From JBBQTU01 sp038213005 (GTDB taxonomy: Bacteria; Planctomycetota; Phycisphaerae; Tepidisphaerales; Tepidisphaeraceae), in assembly GCA_038213005.1 (NCBI GenBank), contig JBBQTU010000038.1, forward strand, positions 1 to 22,878: 22,878 nucleotides of DNA. The letters run 5' to 3'. Both the position numbers and the translations under genes were made by a program. Each line of letters begins with the position of its first letter. Within the stretch, counting starts at the first letter, position 1. The notes beneath the pieces are model-generated. The model saw only the letters and a program-made list of their open reading frames with translations, had not been told where the DNA came from and did not search any database. Shown here in pieces: positions 7,225 to 14,114 of this stretch.

Positions 7225-7453
7225 TCAAGATCGCCTTGGGATCCTCGGTGCCATCCTTCGTCTGCCTGCAGCCATTTCGCGTCGTGCCTCTGCTGCGTTG
7301 GCCGGCCTGCCCGGCGGATCGTGTGTTCAGCGGCACCTCACCATCACGGGCTTCCGCTCAGGTATCGCTCAAGGATACCACCCCTCCGGGCAGCCCAACG
7401 CGCCAATCACCAGGTCGCTGGCCCATCAGCCACTTGCCTTGAAAAAGGTGGGA

Positions 7454-7487
7454 TGTCACCCTTGCCTTCTTGTCACCCCTGCCTTCT
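7454..7487. repeat. 17-bp tandem repeat, two units
   Basis: TGTCACCCTTGCCTTCT (7454-7470) is followed at once by TGTCACCCCTGCCTTCT (7471-7487); 16 of 17 bases are identical. No function is apparent. Confidence 0.65.
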
Positions 7488-7805
7488 CGCGGATGTCTCC
7501 ACCCGCGCGGCGTGATTCTTCAATCGTAAGGCACCGCGACGAAGCAGGTCTGGGACGCCGGCTTTTCCGGCGATTCGGCGAGAGTTCTGGTTGCCTTCCA
7601 AGCCACCTCCACGCGCGAGGGGGTGACGTGGGGGTACTCCTGTGCGGGCGAGGACGCCTCGCACTACTGGGGCGGATGCGCTGGTTTCCGGTCCGCATGT
7701 CTCGTTTTCCGGTTTGGACTTGCGACTGCGCACGAGTTAACGGCACTTCCAGAGCCCGTTGGGGGTGGCTGAGCTGGCTTCCCCGAGGCCCGGTAGCGCC
7801 ATATC

Positions 7806-8675
7806 ATGCTGTGCATGACCGCACTATCTCGGAAGATCACGTTGAGCGACCTGCGCTCTGCTCGCGAAAATGGCGACAAGGTTGCCATGCTTACGTGCTA
7901 CGACTACACCACCGCGCGTCTGATGCAGGAAGCGGGGGTGCCGCTGCTGCTGGTGGGCGACTCGGCGGGGAATGTCGTGCTGGGGTATGAGTCAACGCTC
8001 CCGGTGAGCCTGGAGTTCATGATTGAGATCACCGCTGCGGTGCGCCGTGGGGCGCCGCTGGCGATGCTGGTGGCGGATATGCCGTTTGGGTCCTATCACC
8101 AGAGCATCGCCCAAGGGGTTGCCAACGTCTGCCGGATGATGCAACTTTCCGGCTGCGATTGTGTGAAGCTGGAAGTGGCCGACAGCCATCTGCCGTTGGT
8201 CAGGACGCTGGCCGATGCCGGGGTCGCGGTCATGGCGCACCTGGGATTGCGGCCGCAGTCGGTTGGGGTGCTGGGCGGCTATAAGGCGCAGGGACGTACG
8301 GCGGCGGCCGCGGGGGCGATCGTCGATCTGGCGATGCGGGCTGAGCAGGCTGGGGCCGTGGCCATTCTGCTGGAAGCCGTGCCGCCGGAGGTGTCCGAAC
8401 GGGTTGTGGAGAAGACATCGCTACCGGTGATCGGCTGCGGGGCCGGTCCGGCGTGTCATGGGAGCGTGGTGGTGAGCCACGACATGCTGGGCCTGACGCC
8501 CAAGGCCCCGAAGTTCGTCCCGGTCCTGGGCAACGTCGCAGAGACCCTGATGGGACTGTTCGGTGAGTACGTTGAGCAGGTGGCCAGCGGCGACTATCCG
8601 TCGCAGGAACATATTTATCCGATGCCCCCGGAAGAAAAAACGAAGTTCGTCGGTTTAAGCAATCAGGAAAGGTAA
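7806..8675 (+). CDS. panB: 3-methyl-2-oxobutanoate hydroxymethyltransferase PanB
   Basis: PanB converts alpha-ketoisovalerate and 5,10-methylene-tetrahydrofolate to ketopantoate, the first step of pantothenate and CoA synthesis. The 289-residue TIM-barrel protein shows MLTCYDYTTA, VGDSAGN (D52, metal ligand), VADMPFGSY (second Asp), VKLE (Glu ligand), AHLGLRPQSV...GGYKAQGR, LLEAVP (catalytic Glu), and GCGAGPACHG with SHDMLGL. The usual KLEGG motif reads KLEVA here, so the two glycines after the metal-ligand Glu are missing. A second ATG at 7815 gives MTALSRKITL and is equally plausible; neither start has a clear ribosome binding site. The stop is 6 nt before degP, so the two are probably cotranscribed. 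Confidence 0.96.
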   Translation: MLCMTALSRKITLSDLRSARENGDKVAMLTCYDYTTARLMQEAGVPLLLVGDSAGNVVLGYESTLPVSLEFMIEITAAVRRGAPLAMLVADMPFGSYHQSIAQGVANVCRMMQLSGCDCVKLEVADSHLPLVRTLADAGVAVMAHLGLRPQSVGVLGGYKAQGRTAAAAGAIVDLAMRAEQAGAVAILLEAVPPEVSERVVEKTSLPVIGCGAGPACHGSVVVSHDMLGLTPKAPKFVPVLGNVAETLMGLFGEYVEQVASGDYPSQEHIYPMPPEEKTKFVGLSNQER

Positions 8676-8681
8676 ACGTGT

Positions 8682-10247
8682 ATGAAAGCTCTTCAACGAT
8701 ATCTCGTGTCCGCGGCCGTGGCTTCACTGTCGCTGACTGGTGGTACGATCGGATTCTCACTGCTGGGTGGGTCTGCTGCACTGGCTGCCGAGCCGACGAC
8801 GGTGGAACGGCACCCGGCGATGGAAAGCCTGTCCAGCGCCTTCCGCGAGATCGGCAAGAACGTCGAGCCGTCGGTGGTGAGCATCCAGGTGCATAAGAAG
8901 ATGGAGATGCCACCGGGCATGAGGCGTCGCCTGCCCTCTCCGTTTGAGGACCCGCAGTTTCGCCACTTCTTCGATCCCAATGGCGAAGGCGATCCGCAGG
9001 CGCAGCCGGATGAAGACGGGCCTGCGGGCGAGCAGGTTGGCACCGGAAGCGGTTTCATCATCGAAGTCAGCGGCAACGTCGGCTACATTGTGACCAACAA
9101 TCACGTCGCCGGGGGTGCCACCGAGCTCGAGATCACCCTGCACGACGGCCGGGTTATCAAGAACGGCAAAGTCGTCGGCACCGACCCCAAGACCGACTTG
9201 GCCCTGATCAAGATTGAGGCGGACAAGCTGAAGCCCATGGCCTGGGGCGACAGCAAGCTGCTGCAGAAAGGCGACTGGGTGCTGGCGTTCGGCAGTCCGA
9301 TGGAGTTTGTCGGCTCGATGACCCATGGCATCGTCAGTGCCCTGCACCGGTCAAACCTGAACATCATCCGCCAGGGATATGAGAACTTCATCCAGGTGGA
9401 TGCGCCGATCACCCCGGGCAACAGCGGCGGGCCGCTGGTGAACACCGCCGGCGAGGTCATTGGCATCAACACCGCCATCGCCTCGGTGACAGGCGGGTTC
9501 CAGGGGATTGGCTTTGCCATCCCATCGGAACTTGCCAAGCCGATTGTTGAGACGCTAAAGACCAAGGGCAAAGTCACCCGCGGCTGGCTGGGCGTCAGCA
9601 TCGCCAGCGTCAATCTGCCGGATGTGAAGAAGCTGGCCGAACATCTGGGCTACAAGGCCAGCAGCGGCGTTTTCGTGCAGGAAGTCTTCCCCAACACCCC
9701 GGCGTATAAGATCCTCCATCACGACGACATCATCGTGAAGATGGACGGCAAAGAGATGGACGACTCGGACGCACTTCGCGGCCGGATCGCGACTCTAACT
9801 CCTGGTACCGAAGTGACGATGACGATTTTCCGTAGCGGCAGGGAGATGGACGTCAAGATCATGCTGGGCAACCAGCCTGAGGATCTGGCATCCATCAACC
9901 AGCCCGGCGGTCCCAAGGGCGATAAGGGCTCGTCCGCTCAGGTGCCCGAGGCCATGGGAATGAGACTGGCGCCGGCCAGCCCCGAACTGCTCCGCCGGTT
10001 TGGCCTTCCCGAGGACTCCACTGGCGCATTGGTGGCGTCGGTCGCCCCTCGCTCCCTGGCCGGGAAGGCGGGCCTGCGGACCGGCGACCTGATCACCGAG
10101 GTCAATGGCAAGAGCGTGACGAGCGATGAAGAGGCGCGCGGGGCGATCAACGGCGGCGACCTGAAGAAGGGTGTCCGGCTCTACGTTATGAGCCGGAACA
10201 TGCAGCGGTCGATCCTGCTGCAGAGCGACACGCCAAAGGAAAAGTAG
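8682..10247 (+). CDS. degP: DegP/HtrA-type periplasmic serine protease with two PDZ domains
   Basis: HtrA proteases degrade or refold damaged proteins outside the cytoplasmic membrane. The 521-residue protein has a signal peptide ending near AALAAEP (about 36). A trypsin-like domain follows with triad H141 (TNNHVAGG), D172 (KTDLALI) and S248 (GNSGGP). PDZ1 covers about 300-390 (RGWLGVSI...). A linker rich in Gly/Pro/Lys leads to PDZ2 at about 425-515 (GALVASVAPRSLAGKAGLRTGD). A ~30-residue acidic/proline insert (PPGMRRRLPSPFEDPQF to DEDGPAGE) lies before the catalytic His, as in many HtrA LA loops. AGGAAAGG overlaps the panB stop and serves as ribosome binding site. A terminator-like hairpin follows at 10328. 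Confidence 0.96.
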   Translation: MKALQRYLVSAAVASLSLTGGTIGFSLLGGSAALAAEPTTVERHPAMESLSSAFREIGKNVEPSVVSIQVHKKMEMPPGMRRRLPSPFEDPQFRHFFDPNGEGDPQAQPDEDGPAGEQVGTGSGFIIEVSGNVGYIVTNNHVAGGATELEITLHDGRVIKNGKVVGTDPKTDLALIKIEADKLKPMAWGDSKLLQKGDWVLAFGSPMEFVGSMTHGIVSALHRSNLNIIRQGYENFIQVDAPITPGNSGGPLVNTAGEVIGINTAIASVTGGFQGIGFAIPSELAKPIVETLKTKGKVTRGWLGVSIASVNLPDVKKLAEHLGYKASSGVFVQEVFPNTPAYKILHHDDIIVKMDGKEMDDSDALRGRIATLTPGTEVTMTIFRSGREMDVKIMLGNQPEDLASINQPGGPKGDKGSSAQVPEAMGMRLAPASPELLRRFGLPEDSTGALVASVAPRSLAGKAGLRTGDLITEVNGKSVTSDEEARGAINGGDLKKGVRLYVMSRNMQRSILLQSDTPKEK

Positions 10248-10327
10248 AATCCCGAAGGGAGACGCAGGTGAATAGCCCGGCGCGGCCCGCGTCGCTCCGG
10301 AGCAGATCGGTGCATAGCGTCTCCTTC

Positions 10328-10357
10328 CCAGCGGCCGCCGAGTTCGGGGGCCGCTGG
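10328..10357 (+). terminator. Hairpin downstream of degP
   Basis: CCAGCGGCC (10328-10336) pairs with GGCCGCTGG (10349-10357) across a 12-nt loop and is followed by CGTTTGTG. Just upstream GGAGACGC (10258-10265) pairs with GCGTCTCC (10317-10324), so the whole 3' region of degP may fold. The U-tract is weak. Confidence 0.55.
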
Positions 10358-10427
10358 CGTTTGTGCGCTGAGTATGTTGAATGGACAGGAGACGCAAGTC
10401 CTCTACGGACCGAAACAAGCGGAACCG

Positions 10428-10494
10428 CTCGGCAAGGCACCGGGGCCCCCCGTGAGGCAAGAGAGCCCGGGGGAGGAAGTGCCTCCGCGCCGAG
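10428..10494 (+). ncRNA. Candidate structured RNA element (nested stems), identity unknown
   Basis: Three nested complementary pairs line up in order: CTCGGC (10428-10433) with GCCGAG (10489-10494), GGCAC (10436-10440) with GTGCC (10479-10483), and CCCCCG (10447-10452) with CGGGGG (10468-10473). The internal loops are short and asymmetric and the apical loop is 15 nt. The flanks hold GCGG-aa-CCGC and GTCG...CGAC. It lies in the 318-bp gap between degP and the dodecin gene. It matches no RNA family I can recognise (not SRP RNA, RNase P or tmRNA). High GC makes chance pairing easy, so this is only a candidate. Confidence 0.3.
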
Positions 10495-10565
10495 AGTCGG
10501 GACGCGACGTGCAGGAACCGGGTAGAAGGCCGCCTGGCGTGTGGCGAACAGTATCCGCAGTTGGA

Positions 10566-10775
10566 TCAAGTGTCGATCTTGAAGCCTACCTTGGCGGTGA
10601 CCTGCCACTCGGCGACTTTGCCGTCTTTGATTGCACCCCTGGTCTCAACCACCTCAAACCAGCACATGTTGTGCACGGTCTTGGCCGCCTGGGCGACGGC
10701 GGTCTGTATGGCATCCTCAATGGACGTCTTGGATGTACCGGTTAACTCGATCAGTTTAAAGACGCTGCCTTCCAT
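10566..10775 (-). CDS. Dodecin family flavin-binding protein
   Basis: Dodecins form hollow 12-mers that bind and store flavins, or coenzyme A in some bacteria, in the cytoplasm. The 69-residue length and the sequence match the family: VFKLIELTGTSKTSIEDAI, then AKTVHNMCWFEVVETRG and a C-terminal WQVTAKVGFKI. The tryptophan in the CWFEV segment is where the flavin-stacking Trp of bacterial dodecins sits. AGGAAGG lies upstream of the ATG. It is downstream of glnA on the same strand with a 100-bp gap, so it may be separately transcribed. Confidence 0.95.
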   Translation of the reverse strand: MEGSVFKLIELTGTSKTSIEDAIQTAVAQAAKTVHNMCWFEVVETRGAIKDGKVAEWQVTAKVGFKIDT

Positions 10776-10875
10776 GATCTGACCTTCCTGTATCGGTGTG
10801 TGTGAGAGTTCACCCGTCGCCCCATGCGCCGGCGTTACTGCAACTATAGGCTACTGGACCCTCACGAGCGGCGGT

Positions 10876-12291
10876 CTAGATGTCGAAATACATGCAGAAC
10901 TCATAGGGATGCGGCCGGATTCGCAGCGCATCCACCTCATTTTCCCGCTTGTACTTGATCCAGTAGTGGATCACCTCGGGCGTGAAGACGTTGCCTGCCA
11001 GCAGGTAGTCGTGGTCGTTCTCCAACTCGGTGAGCGCTTCTTCCAGTGAGTCGGGGGTGGAGCCCATTTCGGCGAGTTCCTCCTGGCCCAGGCTCTGGAT
11101 GTCCTTGTCGGTGGGCTGGCCGGGGTCGATTTTGTTCTGGATGCCGTCGATCGCGGCCATCACCATGGCGCTGAATGCCATGTAGGGATTGCACGAACTG
11201 TCGGGGCAGCGGAACTCCAGTCGCTTGGTCTGCGCCTTGTGTGAGTACATCGGCACGCGGATCGCCGCCGAGCGGTTGCGGCTGGAGTAAACCAGGTTCA
11301 CGGGGGCCTCGTAGCCGGGCACCAGCCGTTTGTAGCTATTGGTCGTGGGATTGCACAGGGCACAGAGCGAGCGGGCATGCTTAAGCAGCCCGCCGATGGC
11401 CCAGAGCCCCATTTCGCTGAGGCCGGCGTAGTGATTGCCGGCAAAGAGCGGCTTGTTCTTCTTCCACAGCGAGAAGTGGACGTGCATGCCGCTGCCGTTG
11501 TCCTGGAACAGGGGCTTAGGCATGAAGGTGGCGACCTTGCCGTGCCGGATGGCGATGCTCTTACAGACATATTTGTACATCATCACGTTGTCGGCCATGG
11601 TCACCAGGTCCTGGTAACGCATGTCGATTTCGCACTGGCCGCCGGTGGCGACCTCGTGGTGGTGGCCTTCGACCGGGATGCCCAAGTCGATCAGCGTCTG
11701 CACCATCTCGCAGCGGATGTTGTGCATCGTGTCGATGGGCGGGACGGGGAAGAACCCTTCCTTCAGGCGCACTTTGCAGCCGTTGTTGGTGGGGCTTTCC
11801 TCGCCGCGGGTCCAGATGCCTTCCTGTGACCCGACATGGTGTTTGGAGAAGTTGATTCCCTGGTCAAACCACGCATGGTCGAAGACGAAGAACTCCAGTT
11901 CCGGGCCGAAGTTGGCGGTGTCGGCGATGCCGGTTGCCTGCAGATGAGCCACAGCCTTACGCGCGATAGAACGAGGGTCGCGGGCGTATTCCTTGCGGGT
12001 GAGAGGGTCCTGGACGTCACAGATCAGGCCAAGGGTTGGATACTGGAGGAATGGGTCGATGCGGGCGGTGTGGGCCACGGGGGCCAGCAGCATGTCGCTC
12101 TCGTTGATTGCCTGCCAGCCTCGGATGCACGAGCCGTCGAAGCCGAACCCGTTGTTAAAGCTCTCCAGCGTCAGTTCGCTGACCGGCACGGTGACGTGCT
12201 GCCAGAGTCCAGGGAAATCCATGAACCGCAGATCGACAAATGCGATGGACTTGTCCTTACAGAGTTTTAACACATCGCGTGGATTCAGCAT
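10876..12291 (-). CDS. glnA: Type I glutamine synthetase
   Basis: GlnA makes glutamine from glutamate, ammonia and ATP. The chosen start is ATG at 12291 because AAGGAG lies just upstream; it gives 471 residues, the usual GSI-beta length (an upstream frame to 12315 adds 8 residues with no ribosome site). Signatures are FGFDGSCIRGW near the N-terminus, FGPELEFFVFD, the HHHEVATGGQCEI metal-site segment, FMPKPLFQDNGSGMHVH, and NRSAAIRVP with RLEFRCPDSSCNPY. Where adenylylated enzymes read DKNLYDLPPEE this one reads DKDIQSLGQEE, so the adenylylation tyrosine is replaced by Gln (codon 11095-11097, residue 399). Control by GlnE is therefore unlikely. No PII or ntr genes are in the window. Confidence 0.97.
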   Translation of the reverse strand: MLNPRDVLKLCKDKSIAFVDLRFMDFPGLWQHVTVPVSELTLESFNNGFGFDGSCIRGWQAINESDMLLAPVAHTARIDPFLQYPTLGLICDVQDPLTRKEYARDPRSIARKAVAHLQATGIADTANFGPELEFFVFDHAWFDQGINFSKHHVGSQEGIWTRGEESPTNNGCKVRLKEGFFPVPPIDTMHNIRCEMVQTLIDLGIPVEGHHHEVATGGQCEIDMRYQDLVTMADNVMMYKYVCKSIAIRHGKVATFMPKPLFQDNGSGMHVHFSLWKKNKPLFAGNHYAGLSEMGLWAIGGLLKHARSLCALCNPTTNSYKRLVPGYEAPVNLVYSSRNRSAAIRVPMYSHKAQTKRLEFRCPDSSCNPYMAFSAMVMAAIDGIQNKIDPGQPTDKDIQSLGQEELAEMGSTPDSLEEALTELENDHDYLLAGNVFTPEVIHYWIKYKRENEVDALRIRPHPYEFCMYFDI

Positions 12292-12473
12292 GGCCAGACT
12301 CCTTCGGCAGTACACAGCGAGATCCTGAGCGGCATGATACCTCCAAAGGGATTAAGATTGCGAGGCGGCGGGGCGATGAAAGCAAGGAGTCGGCGACGAG
12401 CCGGAAGACGGCGCGGACCGGCCGGAACTGAGCGTCGGCCAAGGCGGTGGCGTCACCGGTGTGTGGAAACCGT

Positions 12474-13406
12474 CTAGTCGCGGCGGGCGGTGCGGCGCCG
12501 GCGTCCCAGGAGGGCGGGGGCGAGCATGCCGCCAAGGACCAGCACTGCCGACGGCTCGGGAACGAGCGCCAGGATCTGGGTGCGGTAGACCGAGATGTTG
12601 GCCATGTCGTTGACGTTGCCGAAGATGGCGGTGTCGGCCGGCTGGGCGGGGAATTGGCCGACGTAGCTGTTCATGCCTACGAGTACGCCGGCGCTGTCAA
12701 ACACGCCGCCGCCGGAATCGCCGGGTGACAACAGCGCTTCGGAGGTGGTGCCCGGCGTGCTGTTGAGATAGTTGTTCAGCGCAGCATTGGAGGTCGTACC
12801 GTAGAAGTTCGCGGTGAGCAGGGAGGTCATACCGTAGCCGATGTCGGTGCTGGTGGTACCGTCAATCAGGTTGGTTCCCCATCGCTTCAGATTGCCCGCG
12901 GCGTACCCGAAGCCGCCGGCGTTTGCGGTGTGGAAGTTGCTGTCGACGGGCCATGTCGTAGTATTCCCGTAATACGTCGGCGAGGTGTTGCGCGGGTCGC
13001 GGCCGTAGCCGACTATGTAGACTTCCGTGGCGAGGGAGGGGGTTGTGGAACTCAGCGGGAGCAAGGCCAGAGCGGGGGAGGTCGCAAGATGGAACATCTG
13101 CAGGTCGGCGACGGTGGTATCGGGGTTAGTCAGGCGCGTGGCGCCGGTGTCGGCGGTGTAGATTGTGCTTCCCAGCGTGAACGTGGTTGACCCGGCGGTG
13201 ACGCCGCCGACATGGGCGGCCGTCAACACCCAGCCGTTGCCGAGGTAAACGCCGCTGGCGCTGGCGACCGCTCCGACGTAGTTCCAGCCGCTGGACATTC
13301 CGGCACCGGTGGTATTGGCTGTTCCATTCCCTGGGCCGACGATGACGGCATGGGTCAGATTCGCACTACAGCCGACGGCCAACGCCAACAGGATCGCACG
13401 CTTCAT
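12474..13406 (-). CDS. Secreted trypsin-like serine protease with PEP-CTERM sorting tail
   Basis: The 310-residue protein starts with a signal peptide (MKRAILLALAVGCSANLTHA). A chymotrypsin-fold domain follows with triad H65 (TAAHVGG), D101 (VADLQMFHL) and S231 (SPGDSGGGVF). The middle is rich in Thr, Asn, Ser and Gly, as in many exported planctomycete proteins. The end has VPEPS at about 282, a hydrophobic stretch (AVLVLGGMLAPALLG) and RRRRTARRD, which is the PEP-CTERM signal cleaved by an exosortase/EpsH system. The protein is therefore probably anchored briefly and then released or attached to the cell surface. GGAG lies upstream of the ATG. It is upstream of glnA on the same strand but 180 bp away, so a link is unlikely. 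Confidence 0.92.
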   Translation of the reverse strand: MKRAILLALAVGCSANLTHAVIVGPGNGTANTTGAGMSSGWNYVGAVASASGVYLGNGWVLTAAHVGGVTAGSTTFTLGSTIYTADTGATRLTNPDTTVADLQMFHLATSPALALLPLSSTTPSLATEVYIVGYGRDPRNTSPTYYGNTTTWPVDSNFHTANAGGFGYAAGNLKRWGTNLIDGTTSTDIGYGMTSLLTANFYGTTSNAALNNYLNSTPGTTSEALLSPGDSGGGVFDSAGVLVGMNSYVGQFPAQPADTAIFGNVNDMANISVYRTQILALVPEPSAVLVLGGMLAPALLGRRRRTARRD

Positions 13407-13724
13407 GGGAACTCCGTATTAACCAGGATGCCCGAACGCGGTCTGGCGGAACTTAGTCTCATGCTACTGAGGCACATCCGAAAGCGGTAACTGTCGCTTT
13501 TGCCCCGAGATATCCCGCACTTACGGGACGCATTGTAGTATGCACTATCCAGCGAAGCCAGCTTTTTTTTGCGAGCGAGGCCAGCGCAGGATTCGATGTT
13601 GAATGAAGCAACAGACGGTGTTCTGCCACATCACGAACATGCTCTGAGTCCGGGCATGTGTGCGATGTGGCGCAGAGGTTTGCCAGAACTCATTGTTCAC
13701 GGTAAGATCACGCCTCGCGATACT
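13407..13724. other. Intergenic region between protease gene and tRNA
   Basis: This 318-bp stretch should carry the protease promoter (- strand) and the tRNA promoter (+ strand). I found no clear -35/-10 pairs. It contains a weak stem AAAGCG...CGCTTT (13481-13500) and a run of eight T (13563-13570). A short frame from 13569 reads through the tRNA and is not a gene. Confidence 0.4.
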
Positions 13725-13798
13725 CAGGGTGTAGCTCAGTTTGGTAGAGCACTAGCATGGGGTGCTAGGGGTCGCAGGTTCAAATCCTGTCACCCTGA
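13725..13798 (+). tRNA. tRNA-Pro(GGG)
   Basis: A full cloverleaf can be drawn. The acceptor stem is CAGGGTG/CACCCTG and the D arm is GCTC...GAGC. The anticodon arm CTAGC/GCTAG has loop ATGGGGT, so the anticodon is GGG (proline). A 5-nt variable region follows, and the T arm GCAGG/CCTGT has loop TTCAAAT. The discriminator is A and CCA is not encoded. Confidence 0.96.
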
Positions 13799-13811
13799 TT
13801 TTTCGCACATG

Positions 13812-13843
13812 ATGGCCCTTCAACCTAACGGTTGAAGGGCCAT
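13812..13843 (+). terminator. Perfect 14-bp hairpin after tRNA-Pro
   Basis: ATGGCCCTTCAACC pairs perfectly with GGTTGAAGGGCCAT around the tetraloop TAAC. It starts 14 nt after the tRNA. The following bases TGTCGTAG do not form a U-tract, so it is terminator-like but atypical. Confidence 0.6.
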
Positions 13844-14114
13844 TGTCGTAGATCAACAGGGTGTAGGGTGCCCGTGCTGTACGGTCCCTACGCCGGGATT
13901 GCGTGCATTGTCCTCCTGAGCGTGGGAGTTACCGGCGGATCTTCGGGGTCGTCGTTCGGAATATGATAGGAATCGCCAGGAAGACTGCTGTGGTTGCATC
14001 TCCTGTTGCAGAACCTGTAAGTCTTTTATTGACAGAATCTTGCATCTCAACGCGGACTGAACAAGTACCGTATTTCTTGCAGTTTTTGCTCTTGACAGGT
14101 AAGATAGTAAGGAT

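Larger units (their letters stand above)
7077..7805. other. Divergent intergenic region without a recognised gene
   Basis: This ~730-bp gap separates the CoA-transferase from panB and should carry both promoters. I see no convincing coding sequence. It contains a CGGGGGC...GCCCCCG hairpin (7156-7181), two copies of GATCGGCCAATCCC (7194-7207 and 7211-7224) and a near-perfect tandem 17-mer (7454-7487). It also has two small GC hairpins, CGCCGG-ctttt-CCGGCG (7556-7572) and GCGAGG-acg-CCTCGC (7648-7662). A long frame here that runs into panB is Arg/Gly/Ser-rich and out of frame with panB, so it is not taken as a gene. Decayed mobile or repeat sequence is likely. Confidence 0.5.

Noticed and set aside
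7298..7990. A 230-residue + strand frame before and into panB
   Set aside because: It overlaps panB in another frame, has random Arg/Gly/Ser-rich composition and shows no motif.
10374..10745. A 123-residue frame as a real gene or group II intron remnant
   Set aside because: It runs antisense into dodecin, has low-complexity Pro/Gly/Arg content, and no domain V-like motif or reverse transcriptase sequence is present.
13569..13835. An 88-residue frame across the tRNA
   Set aside because: The tRNA-Pro cloverleaf explains the sequence; the frame is incidental.
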